Shown here: positions 37,677-46,182 of the stretch, in pieces
How the letters are laid out: every line of letters begins with the position of its first letter
Numbering within the stretch: position 1 is the first letter of the stretch
Assembly (NCBI GenBank): GCA_002698995.1
Contig: PAAX01000030.1
Span: 61,897-125,896 of the forward strand
Direction: 5' to 3'
DNA length: 64,000 bases
DNA from: Ignavibacteriota bacterium
Lineage (GTDB): Bacteria > Bacteroidota > Ignavibacteria > Ignavibacteriales > Melioribacteraceae
Translations under genes and position numbers: made by a program
The notes under the pieces: generated by a model
Told to the model about the DNA's origin: nothing
The model's database searches: none
The model's input: only the letters and a program-made list of their open reading frames with translations

Positions 37677-37970
37677 ATGGAAAACAAACTAGCAGTAATT
37701 GAAATAGATCAACTTTACATATTAATTAAAAAAGCGGTTAGTGAAATTGTAAGTGAAATGGTACGACCAGAACAGACAAAGGATTTATTAAATTTTAAAG
37801 AAACATGCGAGTACTTAGGAATTCATCCCTCCACACTAAATAAATGGAAAGCTGAGAATAAAATTCCCTTTAAACGTCTAGGTAAGAGAATATTTTTTGA
37901 AAGGTTGGAAATTCTAAACTCACTTAAAGATTCTGATTATAATAAATTTAAAAAACTTACATATGATTAA
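37677..37970 (+). CDS. Excisionase/MerR-like helix-turn-helix protein
   Basis: A 97-aa protein. The C-terminal half has the HTH_17 (excisionase-like) pattern LLNFKETCEYLGIHPSTLNK followed by WKAENKIPFKRLGKRIFFER. The N-terminus is a short helix. Such proteins are usually encoded beside integrases, relaxases or transposons, and this one marks the start of the accessory region. No integrase is adjacent in this window. Confidence 0.85.
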   Translation: MENKLAVIEIDQLYILIKKAVSEIVSEMVRPEQTKDLLNFKETCEYLGIHPSTLNKWKAENKIPFKRLGKRIFFERLEILNSLKDSDYNKFKKLTYD

Positions 37971-38052
37971 ATTCATCTATTTAGAATTCAATATAATTTA
38001 TAAAAATGTTTTTTTAAGTAAAATCATCATAACTGCCCACAAAATTCATCGA

Positions 38053-38457
38053 TTAGATTGAAAGTACAACTGCGCAATTTCTAATTGGCACTGTCCAAAA
38101 TTTTTATAAATCTCTATAATATAAAAAGAGCATTTTCTTTAAAGCATCATCAGTGAGAAAAAGAAATTCTGATTCTGTTACCTTTCTAAACTGCCGATGA
38201 AGTGCTTCGAAGGCATTGGTGATGAAAATAAAGGTACATATTTCTGCGGGATATTTGAAAAATATAGCAAGATTATCCCAGATGTTTCTACATGATCTCA
38301 CAACCAAAGAATATTTATTCCCCCAGTTTTCTTCGAGTTGATCCAGATTTTGTAAAGCTGCTTCATCGGTTAGGGCTTTGTGAATTACTTTTATTTCCTT
38401 CATTATTTTCTTCTGATCTGTTTGGGTAAATTGAGGAGAAGTTTTCTTCCGCCCACA
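38053..38457 (-). pseudogene. IS256-family transposase remnant (C-terminal part)
   Basis: On the minus strand, AALQNLDQLEENWGNKYSLV and AEICTFIFITNAFEALHRQF, followed by RKVTESEFLFLTDDALKKML, match the conserved C-terminal part of IS256 transposases (the TTN.IE..nr..RK.tK region). Homology continues past an in-frame TAA as KFWTVPIRNC, and upstream of the first Met as far as about 38457. There is no intact N-terminus or inverted repeats. A dead, truncated copy. Confidence 0.85.
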
Positions 38458-38511
38458 CCATTCTGCTTACCTTCAAATCCTTTTTTGTCAATTTTAACAA
38501 AACTATTTCAA

Positions 38512-39537
38512 TTACCTCATATTATTATTTTTCTGCCGCAGTTTACATTTTGAATTGCAAAATGAATTAATTATTGGCTCCTCACAGCCTATTCCGTTAT
38601 AGTTCTTTTTGTAAGCCCATCCTACCTGGTTTTTAATTTCTCTTTGCGTTATTATCCTCTTGTTGTTGATTGGTTTATTTTTCACTCTCCAATTGTTTAG
38701 CACTTCAACGGAGAACTCTTCAGGTAACCCAACCCGTTTTAGATTTACAGCGATTCTAAAACAGGCTACTCTTTGATCAAAGCTTACTCCCTGGCATAGA
38801 ATATTTTTTATGCATAGAGGTAATCCATATTGACTGCTATTTATTGTCGTATTTTTTGGAAGAGTATTCCTATTCTTTTTAATTACATCTGTAATATTAT
38901 TATCTATGATTGAGTCTAATATATCTTCACTATTTCTAACAATGGTTTCAATAAATTCCCACTGGTCCGGATATGGTTTCAGGGAGTTATCTGCGTGTAT
39001 GAAAACTGTTTTCCCTTCAGGCACAAGTTTACCGAAGAGCGGAGCGTTAATAAAATTTCCGTAGGAATTATTTTGGTTGATTGAATCTTGTTTCGGAAAA
39101 ATTTCAGTGTTCGGCAATTCTATTTCATCAAGAATATACTTCATAACAATTCGTAATTTTCTTGCAGATACTCCCTCCTCGGAGAAAAACAACCATACAT
39201 GGTATCCTTTTGATTTGCTTTTCTCCAAATAGGCATTCAATCCATAGTGTGCTGCTCGTTTGATAAATGCAATTGCTGGAAGTGGATTATGATCATCGAA
39301 GTCAGCAATACCTACAGAAGTTTTATCGTTAATAAGCGGATAAAATCCGTAAGGTTGTTTTCCTATTAAGTGGTTATAGATAATTTTTTCTATCACCATT
39401 CCTTTTATTTGCCAGTGCTTTCCACTTTTTGTACTATAGGTACCGTAAACATTCTTTAACCCTTTGAATAGTGAAAGAAATAATTTATTCTTTTTATAAT
39501 CTGATAATCTTTTCTCATCGACCATTTTCATCATCAT
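38512..39537 (-). CDS. Archaeo-eukaryotic primase (TOTE-type) with C-terminal cysteine motif
   Basis: A 341-aa single-domain archaeo-eukaryotic primase. The catalytic motif is GIADFDDHN (Asp79/Asp81/Asp82), the KGYHVWLFF block supplies the second (sxH) motif, and NINAP-like GNFINAPLFGKLVPEGKTVF follows. The C-terminal ~120 residues have CIKNILCQG at the start and GIGCEEPIINSFCNSKC at the end, a Cys pattern that may hold Zn or Fe-S. This family (TOTE/primpol type) is known from mobile replicons and conflict systems. It is the last gene of the long minus-strand operon, which suggests a replication or repair role for the element. Confidence 0.85.
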   Translation of the reverse strand: MMMKMVDEKRLSDYKKNKLFLSLFKGLKNVYGTYSTKSGKHWQIKGMVIEKIIYNHLIGKQPYGFYPLINDKTSVGIADFDDHNPLPAIAFIKRAAHYGLNAYLEKSKSKGYHVWLFFSEEGVSARKLRIVMKYILDEIELPNTEIFPKQDSINQNNSYGNFINAPLFGKLVPEGKTVFIHADNSLKPYPDQWEFIETIVRNSEDILDSIIDNNITDVIKKNRNTLPKNTTINSSQYGLPLCIKNILCQGVSFDQRVACFRIAVNLKRVGLPEEFSVEVLNNWRVKNKPINNKRIITQREIKNQVGWAYKKNYNGIGCEEPIINSFCNSKCKLRQKNNNMR

Positions 39538-39590
39538 ATATTCTTTATTACTTGATTCTTGTGTGGCAGGAAATTCTAAATCGTTTCAAT

Positions 39591-40175
39591 CTATGAACGA
39601 TTTAGAATTCCAAACACTGTCCGTTTGGTGGTAATGATGAGGTTAACTAATTCCTGTATTCTTGGGACAAGTCTAGTTATTTGTAATTCTTTTATCTGTT
39701 CGGGAAATAAGTATCCAAATTGCTCTATAATTTCACTTATAATTTTTGCTTTTGTATCCCAGTCCAGGAGAGTGAAATATTTTGTAATTAACCATGAAAT
39801 GTACTTTTCTTTTTCAGTAGTTTTTATCCTCTCGACTATAGCTTCTAAAACTGATTCAATTCCCTCCCCTCCCTGACTCGTAATATCATAAATAGCTCCT
39901 TCATAACCATGTGTATCGTGCCCCTGATAATATTTTTCCGAAAATAAAATTACTTCTGAGGACTTTGTTATTGTAGTATAGCTGCTGATAATTATTAGTT
40001 GATTATTGTTAAGGTATTCGAAAAAAGCATGAATAACATTAATAAACTCTTTTTGAATGATATCCTCTGAATGTGAATAAATAAACTTTCTCAAAGCTTC
40101 GTCAAGCAGTTCATCTATCTTTATAAATAATTCATCCCCATTAAGAAGATCCATTATTTTATTCAAATTCGTCAT
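39591..40175 (-). CDS. Paralogous small protein of the GG family, copy D
   Basis: Start set at ATG 40175 (MTNLNKIMDLL), which resembles the N-terminus of the paralog at 42712; ATG 40154 is also possible. It overlaps the end of the ATPase gene by about 17 bp. The 194-aa product is mostly helical. It has DITSQGGEGIESVLEAIVER in its middle and TLLDWDTKAKIISEIIEQFG in its second half, matching the xGGxxxVLxxI block and helix pattern of the three proteins at 42712, 43294 and 43890. No known domain recognised. Confidence 0.72.
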   Translation of the reverse strand: MTNLNKIMDLLNGDELFIKIDELLDEALRKFIYSHSEDIIQKEFINVIHAFFEYLNNNQLIIISSYTTITKSSEVILFSEKYYQGHDTHGYEGAIYDITSQGGEGIESVLEAIVERIKTTEKEKYISWLITKYFTLLDWDTKAKIISEIIEQFGYLFPEQIKELQITRLVPRIQELVNLIITTKRTVFGILNRS

Positions 40176-42627
40176 ATGTAAAATTATAATTTTGACTTTC
40201 CGGCAATTCAAAATCATCCGCTAAGTTATTTGTGAATGAACTTCCTACAAATTGTAGAAGCCTTAATTTTACTTGCATTCTGACAAGTTCTGATTTCCGA
40301 TAAAAATTTTCATATGAGTTTGTAATTATTTTATCCATGTAATTTTTTTGAGGAATAGCTATTGGTGGTGCCGTCTTAATTTTTACAATTTCAGTTCCAA
40401 TTCGTGCAATCGCTTCACCGGTCTCTAAGTTTGCAATATCTTTCGCATCAACTTTACCTTGAAGATCCTTAGTAAAAAATCTTGCGTCAAAAAGATCGAC
40501 ATTAAAGATTATTGTTGTACCTACGCTTAATAGAGCATCACGCTGACTATTGTTGAACTGAGATAGATATTGATGGGCAAGAGTTAAGTTAACACCGAAT
40601 TTTCTTGATTCAATTATCATATCTTCAAGTCTGTCTGTAGTTATAATATGCGCTTCATCACAATAGATATTGAATGATTTCCTATCAGAATATTTTTGTT
40701 TACTTCTTGCAAGCAAGAGATTGTGCAAAAAAGATAATAGATATGAACCAAGTATCCCTCGTGAATCTGAACTGATATTTGATAAATCTAACAAAAGAAT
40801 TTTTTCATTATTCATAATTTTTTGAAAGTCAATCAGGTTATCCGGTTGAGTCAGCATGAGGGATATACTTTCGTCAGAATTTAGAAGCTTACTTAATTTA
40901 TGATGAGTTGGGGCAAAGTCATCTCTTCGGTATCCATTAAAATCATTGCTCCAGAACCTTTTCGAAACTTCATTCTGGACTGAGTTCAGAATCTTTTTAG
41001 TTAGATAGATTTTTTGTTTACTTTTTTTTGAATTTTGCTCAAAAAGAATTAGTAGATCATAAAACGTTGAGTTGTCCAAATGCAGTAGCCCGTAAATACC
41101 ATTGCGCAAAAGGTGTTCTAATCTATCCCCCCAGGTATTTCCTTTTATTATGCTTTTGAACGAACTTACCAGATTGTCTGCAGTTCTTCCATTATCCTGG
41201 CCATGAATCCTTTGAAGCGGATTCCATATTGGGATCCAATCGCTATTCCCAAAGTCTATATATATTGTTGAATCGACCTTATTTTCCGGAATAAGTTTTA
41301 GCAGTCTTTTAATTGTATCCCCATGAGGATCAATCACAGCCACTCCTTGGTCGGATTTAATATCTTGCATTATCATATTTTCCATCTGGGTGCTTTTTCC
41401 AGAACCTGATCGCCCAATAATATGTGTGCTGGTCTTTCTTAATATATTATTAATAAAAACTGGAGTAGTTTTTCCCGCATAAGAGCTAAATCCAATCTTA
41501 ATACCTTCGTCTACACTCTCTTTCTTAATATTTTTTGATTTGTTTTCAAGATAATTTAATGGTATGCCTTCCTCTTTAAAATATTCAGTATTTGGAATGT
41601 GAATAAGACCCGCAAGCTCATCAGAGTTGAGTAAAAATCCTGGTTTATAAACTAATCCTCGTTGAAACATTTCTTTAATTTGTTCATCAGTAAGGATATT
41701 TTTATAATCACCATCTGTAATAATTTGCAGCGGTCTTCCACCATGCTGAAATAAATTTGAGAAGGATGTAAGTGCTCTTAAATCATCTATATTCTTAGTG
41801 GTGACAATTCCTGCTCTGAGGGCAACAGAGAAGAATGGTTTATCGTTATGTGCTTTTGACTCAACCTCTGAAGCCATATTTCTTATATCTCCGGATGGTA
41901 ACTGCTGTTTAATTCTGTAAGCAGAACGAGGATCTGTTATAGTTTTACTCAGGAATTCTATGTCTTTTAGAATTTCAACATTCTGATGCCAATCATGCCT
42001 GACTGGCTCAAACATAACTTGTACAAAACCTTGAGATTCTTCAGGGATTTTTGCCAAGAAATAAATAAATGAATCATAGGGAGAAGTGACTAATTCATTA
42101 GGGCGCGTGAAAAGATGATGATATGGCGGACGTGGGAAAAAGTCACAAAAATAAATGTTACCATTATATAAGTTCGTCTCTTTCGAAATTGTTAACTCGC
42201 ATTTTGTATACTCTCCGTTGAATGCAGTCGTAAGCAACGTTGTATCAATAGGGTGAATAAGAAATCGTATTTCTATTTTTTTGCAATTTCCGATAATTTC
42301 AAAACCAATTGGATAGCTTGATCCTACTAAGTGTTTAATAAATCTTTCTGCTCGTGACCATTGTAAAACATGCTCCGCATCGACCCAACATTCTAAATAC
42401 TCCGACATTGATTGAAATCTATTAAATTTTTCAAAATCTTCATTTTCTTTTTCTTTATTATTTATCATCCATCTCAATGAGTTGATATATTTAGGTTCAA
42501 GGTTTACCGGGTGTAAAGTTAAATTAGGCATGCATCCTTTGGAGGCTTCTCTCTCAAGTACCTCTGTTGCAGCAGTAGAAATTACATATGGTTGTGCTCT
42601 AGAAATTATGGATTGTTCTATTGACAT
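40159..42627 (-). CDS. VirD4/TraD-like (HerA-FtsK superfamily) DNA-pumping ATPase
   Basis: An 822-aa protein. An N-terminal ~370-residue accessory region is followed by the motor: Walker A IGRSGSGKST (404-413), GVAVIDPHGDTIKRLLKLIP, Walker B KILLLDLSNI near 640, then NIYCDEAHIITTDRLEDMI and the arginine/glutamine segment RKFGVNLTLAHQYLSQF. These are the hallmarks of type IV secretion coupling or TraD/TraM-type ATPases. No clear transmembrane helices are seen, so it may be a soluble DNA translocase. It lies between two GG-family genes in the operon, so the two could form a complex. The element carries no obvious relaxase in this window. Confidence 0.88.
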   Translation of the reverse strand: MSIEQSIISRAQPYVISTAATEVLEREASKGCMPNLTLHPVNLEPKYINSLRWMINNKEKENEDFEKFNRFQSMSEYLECWVDAEHVLQWSRAERFIKHLVGSSYPIGFEIIGNCKKIEIRFLIHPIDTTLLTTAFNGEYTKCELTISKETNLYNGNIYFCDFFPRPPYHHLFTRPNELVTSPYDSFIYFLAKIPEESQGFVQVMFEPVRHDWHQNVEILKDIEFLSKTITDPRSAYRIKQQLPSGDIRNMASEVESKAHNDKPFFSVALRAGIVTTKNIDDLRALTSFSNLFQHGGRPLQIITDGDYKNILTDEQIKEMFQRGLVYKPGFLLNSDELAGLIHIPNTEYFKEEGIPLNYLENKSKNIKKESVDEGIKIGFSSYAGKTTPVFINNILRKTSTHIIGRSGSGKSTQMENMIMQDIKSDQGVAVIDPHGDTIKRLLKLIPENKVDSTIYIDFGNSDWIPIWNPLQRIHGQDNGRTADNLVSSFKSIIKGNTWGDRLEHLLRNGIYGLLHLDNSTFYDLLILFEQNSKKSKQKIYLTKKILNSVQNEVSKRFWSNDFNGYRRDDFAPTHHKLSKLLNSDESISLMLTQPDNLIDFQKIMNNEKILLLDLSNISSDSRGILGSYLLSFLHNLLLARSKQKYSDRKSFNIYCDEAHIITTDRLEDMIIESRKFGVNLTLAHQYLSQFNNSQRDALLSVGTTIIFNVDLFDARFFTKDLQGKVDAKDIANLETGEAIARIGTEIVKIKTAPPIAIPQKNYMDKIITNSYENFYRKSELVRMQVKLRLLQFVGSSFTNNLADDFELPESQNYNFTYDEFE

Positions 42628-42644
42628 TTTATTATTTGGATATT

Positions 42645-42662
42645 TACTACTTAGTGGTAGTA
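42645..42662. promoter_or_regulatory. Inverted repeat in operon gap
   Basis: TACTACTTAGTGGTAGTA has 6-bp perfect arms around a 6-base centre, about 18 bp before the ATPase start. Similar to the ATACTAC/GTAGTAT palindrome at 55785, so both may bind one regulator or form a hairpin. Confidence 0.4.
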
Positions 42663-42711
42663 ATATTATTACCGTTTCAAGATTTTTGAAATTGGCAGGA
42701 GAGGATTCTAT

Positions 42712-43287
42712 CTAACTTAATTCTTGCAACCGCTTAATCATGAAAGGATGCTCAATCAGGACTCTCTCAAATGAGATTACTACACTGAAAGGATCGTTTT
42801 TATAATTCAAAGGTAATATATCGCCAAATTCTTCAAGATATTCTTTAGCCGCAGTCTCTCTTTCACTAAAGTCCAATCCATTGATATAGACAGAAACAAA
42901 GTGTTCGACGCCATCTTTATATATTTGATCTGTCATACTTTTCGCGAGGATCTTCAAGACTTGATAAACGCCCCCTTCAGCCCCGGAATGCATTATTTCA
43001 TATAGCGTCATTTCTGTATTTTGGGGATATTGATCTTTTAGAAAGTATATTGTTCGCTCATACATAATTGAAGCTGCTGCTTCCTCAAATGCATCTGGAG
43101 AATTTATAATGGCACCATAAATTTTGCTAATAAATTCTATTAGACATTCTTTAAATTCATCAAAATTTTCAATAGTATTTTTTTCACTTCTATATTCAGC
43201 AAGAATTTTTTCTACTCTTCTTTCACTTGCCTCAAATAAGTTTTTGTAATCGATCTTTTCGAGCAGCTGTTTAAGTTTTGAGTTCAT
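42712..43287 (-). CDS. Paralogous small protein of the GG family, copy C
   Basis: A 191-aa, mainly helical protein. MNSKLKQLLEKIDYKNLFEA opens it; the central HSGAEGGVYQVLKILAKSM carries the family signature xGGxxxVLxxI. The C-terminal half (EHFVSVYINGLDFSERETAA) matches the other copies. Separated from its upstream copy by 6 bp and from the ATPase by 84 bp; the gap holds a TACTAC/GTAGTA inverted repeat. Function unknown. Confidence 0.8.
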   Translation of the reverse strand: MNSKLKQLLEKIDYKNLFEASERRVEKILAEYRSEKNTIENFDEFKECLIEFISKIYGAIINSPDAFEEAAASIMYERTIYFLKDQYPQNTEMTLYEIMHSGAEGGVYQVLKILAKSMTDQIYKDGVEHFVSVYINGLDFSERETAAKEYLEEFGDILPLNYKNDPFSVVISFERVLIEHPFMIKRLQELS

Positions 43288-43293
43288 TATAAC

Positions 43294-43872
43294 TTATAAT
43301 CTTCTAAAGATTGTTGATTGATTCCGAATGTGAGCAACAAGTGCTCTAATTAGTTCTTCATAGTTGCGTGCGTATCTTTCAGGATTGTCATAATCAATAT
43401 ATGGGGCTTCTCTTCCGATTTTTTTAAGAATATCCTTTACAATTGCTACTTGTTCTTCATAGCTGCTTGGTTGAATATATCTGTCGATAACATCGCGAAT
43501 ATGTCTCTCAACAGCTTCCTCTTTAAGCGATTCCATAATTATATCCAGTATTGTTCTCATACCGCCGTTTGTACCGGTTTTACCATCTGCATAAGCATTG
43601 AGTTTATCCAAGTTCTTTCTTCGATACTCCTTAATGATAATTTCTTTTGCTCGTCCTGCTGCTTCAGCTCTAGATAGTTCACCTCCGGAGGATATACATT
43701 TTGTAAAATGGTAATTGTAGTAATCTGCAATTAGATCATCAAAAGCTGTATCGTTCTCAACTGTAATACTTTTAAGCGGATATTGTATTCTTGCTTCATC
43801 ATGCTTTTTGGTAATCTGTTCTACCAAAAAAGTTTCATCTAATTCACGAAGTATACTATCTAATGTACTCAT
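43294..43872 (-). CDS. Paralogous small protein of the GG family, copy B
   Basis: A 192-aa helical protein. GKTGTNGGMRTILDIIMESL contains the signature; RHIRDVIDRYIQPSSYEEQV and the C-terminal RNYEELIRALVAHIRNQSTI follow the same helix order as copies A, C and D. It starts at ATG 43872 behind a purine-rich AAAGGAAAA. The next copy starts 6 bp downstream. Four copies of one family in a single operon suggest a multi-subunit ring or filament, which is inference. Confidence 0.82.
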   Translation of the reverse strand: MSTLDSILRELDETFLVEQITKKHDEARIQYPLKSITVENDTAFDDLIADYYNYHFTKCISSGGELSRAEAAGRAKEIIIKEYRRKNLDKLNAYADGKTGTNGGMRTILDIIMESLKEEAVERHIRDVIDRYIQPSSYEEQVAIVKDILKKIGREAPYIDYDNPERYARNYEELIRALVAHIRNQSTIFRRL

Positions 43873-43889
43873 GCTTTTATTTTCCTTTA

Positions 43890-44243
43890 TTAATAAATTT
43901 TAAATATTCTATTTAGTGAATTTTTCGACTGTGCATATTCCTGAATGATTGCTCTATAGTTCTCTACATATTGCTCTGCATTCATTTTCTCCGGATTTAA
44001 TTTTAACCGGTCTTTTTCTCGATCCATAATTTTTTCAATTAATCTTTTTTTAAGCTCATAATCGAGAGGATTAATTGCATCATTTATTATTGCAAAAATA
44101 TGTTTATCTCTGGTATCTTTCTTTAAAAATTCTGTAATCATATCTAAAATATATCTTAAACCGCCCTTATTCCCATTCAAAGCAATTGAAATGGCTTCCT
44201 TAAATTCAGCTTGTTTAGGAAAGGTGTTTTTAAATAACTCCAA
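43890..44243 (-). CDS. Paralogous small protein of the GG family, copy A, N-terminally short
   Basis: The reading frame is open upstream as far as the stop of the Lon-like gene, but the only usable start is TTG 44243, giving 117 aa. The signature NGNKGGLRYILDMITEFLKK lies near the N-terminus, so the ~65-residue lead helices of the other copies are absent or replaced. A true start upstream could be ATT. Either a compact family member or a gene truncated at its 5' end. Confidence 0.7.
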   Translation of the reverse strand: MELFKNTFPKQAEFKEAISIALNGNKGGLRYILDMITEFLKKDTRDKHIFAIINDAINPLDYELKKRLIEKIMDREKDRLKLNPEKMNAEQYVENYRAIIQEYAQSKNSLNRIFKIY

Positions 44244-44275
44244 AGCTTCTATATTAAATTTCTCATTACTAATAT

Positions 44276-45481
44276 CTACAAGGTGATTGTTCGTGTGTCT
44301 ATAACATAACTAGCTCTTGCTTCATCAATAGGTTTAGTGATGTGTAAATCAATAAAATCCGGGTTAATTTGATCAAAAATGTAATCAAGCCTATCACTTT
44401 CATCTCTTTCTTCTACCCTCACTTCATCTAACGATTTTTTAAATTTGATTTTTCCTTCTATACTTTCATAAAGCACTTTGTGTAATTCGGAAATATCATC
44501 ATGGTCATTATTTTTAGCATGCTGAATCATTTGAATAAATTTATCTTTTTTAATTAGCGGAAATAACTCATTCATTTTCTTAACCGAGTAAGGTAATGAA
44601 AGAACTAATTCATTTAATTTCTTCCCGAAGTTGCTTGGGTATCTTTTCATTCTTATATAATAATCAACAAAAGCATTGAGCAGCAGATGACTTTCCTTCA
44701 CATGTTTATTGAGTAAACGATATTCCAAAGACTTCCAAAATCTCGTATTATTATCCTGAAGGAAAAAACTCAAAAAAGGTTTATGGTTCCCATTCTGAAT
44801 TCCATCATACTGTGTCATAAAGAAGTTGTTATTCAAAGAAGCTAGGATGATAGACTCATCACTCAATGTTTTTCGAATCAACTCCAAAGTATCTTGAACA
44901 TGTACCAATTTAATTTTTCCCCGACAACTTTTAATGGCCGAAATTGAATTTTCATATTCCTTTGGTTTGAGTATTTCTAATGATGAGTCAGATTCTAATG
45001 AGGGAAATACAAAAGCTGATATTTCTTTGTAAATAACCGCTGCTTCCGATTTGGTCCCCAACATTTTTACTTGAGAGATATCTCCCTCTTTGGATGCAAT
45101 ATGACCGGTAAATAGAATATCTTTTTCGATTGGTAATTTCATACTTGCTGAGAGCATCGCCATAAATATTGATACATCTGCCGAATATCCTTGTATTGAC
45201 AATCCAATATCCGAAGAGGAAGTAGCTCCAATATTTACCGCAGAGATTTCAAAAGATTGAATTGGTATTTTTAATGATTGGATAATTTCATTTACACAGT
45301 ATAAAATAGTACTTCTAATGTGGTCTTTCACTGGTTCATCAAAATTTACGCTCCCGCTGAAATATATTTTTTGCGATTTTTTTTCCTCAAAAGTCTTAGC
45401 AATGATTTCAGTAATCACTGCTGCTCCCTCACCGGAGACCAGAGCAGTATTTGCTCTACCTATGTATGTTTTATTTTCCAT
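44276..45481 (-). CDS. Free-standing Lon-type Ser-Lys protease
   Basis: A 401-aa protein. Residues ~5-205 are a Lon (S16) proteolytic domain without its AAA+ partner. IGATSSSDIGLSIQGYSADV contains the nucleophile Ser100, GHIASKEGDISQVKMLGTKS is the beta-strand and loop with Lys144, and EISAFVFP and KIKLVHVQDTLELI end the domain. The Ser-Lys spacing of 44 is close to the 43 of E. coli Lon. The C-terminal half (210-401) is helical and unrecognised (HVKESHLLLNAFVDYYIRMK). It could be a processing protease or regulator of the GG-family proteins or ATPase. Nine bp separate it from the upstream gene. Confidence 0.85.
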   Translation of the reverse strand: MENKTYIGRANTALVSGEGAAVITEIIAKTFEEKKSQKIYFSGSVNFDEPVKDHIRSTILYCVNEIIQSLKIPIQSFEISAVNIGATSSSDIGLSIQGYSADVSIFMAMLSASMKLPIEKDILFTGHIASKEGDISQVKMLGTKSEAAVIYKEISAFVFPSLESDSSLEILKPKEYENSISAIKSCRGKIKLVHVQDTLELIRKTLSDESIILASLNNNFFMTQYDGIQNGNHKPFLSFFLQDNNTRFWKSLEYRLLNKHVKESHLLLNAFVDYYIRMKRYPSNFGKKLNELVLSLPYSVKKMNELFPLIKKDKFIQMIQHAKNNDHDDISELHKVLYESIEGKIKFKKSLDEVRVEERDESDRLDYIFDQINPDFIDLHITKPIDEARASYVIDTRTITL

Positions 45482-45489
45482 TTAACTAA

Positions 45490-46182
45490 TCACAACACTT
45501 CTCTTGAAAGTTTTAAGACTATCATACCTGTTTCTAACCCCGGAAATATAGATAAAGCTATTTCCCCCACAACTAACTCTTTAGATATGGTTGGTTGTAT
45601 CTTTTCTTCACCGGAATCCGCTGCCATTGGATAAGATACTCCCGGGAATGCATCATCCCAGATTATCTCTCTTTTCGTGATTTCACTTTCCCAAAGCATC
45701 CGACCATTTGACAAATTTATTGAGTAATGCCCTGGCTCGATCTCTTTAAAAATAATTTCAGTTGAATATTTTTCTATCGGTTTTGAACTTACTTTACTAC
45801 CCTCCTTATACAATTCAATTTCCAGCGGAATTCGTTTAAAGTATTCCTGATAAAGTTTTTCATATCTTACATTAAGCATCCCGCTGTTCTTAAACATGTT
45901 AAGGATGTTTGATTTTTCTTCCGATAAATCTTTATCTTCAGAAAGTATTCGGGTTATAATATTATCAAATACTTTGTCTTTATTTTCTTTGTTTATTGCA
46001 TGAGAACGAATTACTTCTTCCACAAATTTTTTGAATAGTTCATATCCATATTTATATTCATCAAGTTTCCCGAGATTGGATATTTCATCTATGGCAACAT
46101 GGATTGACTCATCCGGATGAGGTCTATCGAAAGCCTTTGCAATAATTGGGATGAAATATAAATTCTTATTATTGTCCATCAT
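45490..46182 (-). CDS. Unrecognised protein in Lon/GG/ATPase operon
   Basis: A 230-aa protein starting at ATG 46182 directly after the upstream stop codon. The N-terminal half is helical (AFDRPHPDESIHVAIDEISN) and the C-terminal half is beta-rich (EIELYKEGSKVSSKPIEKYS; EIIFKEIEPGHYSINLSNGR). The second part looks like an Ig-like or carboxypeptidase-regulatory-like sandwich, but no family is recognised. Operon position between the HTH protein and the Lon-like protease suggests a shared function. Confidence 0.8.
   Translation of the reverse strand: MMDNNKNLYFIPIIAKAFDRPHPDESIHVAIDEISNLGKLDEYKYGYELFKKFVEEVIRSHAINKENKDKVFDNIITRILSEDKDLSEEKSNILNMFKNSGMLNVRYEKLYQEYFKRIPLEIELYKEGSKVSSKPIEKYSTEIIFKEIEPGHYSINLSNGRMLWESEITKREIIWDDAFPGVSYPMAADSGEEKIQPTISKELVVGEIALSIFPGLETGMIVLKLSREVL

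Noticed and set aside
39625..39876. Plus-strand ORF inside GG-family copy D
   Set aside because: Lies antisense in a coding region and lacks a start signal.
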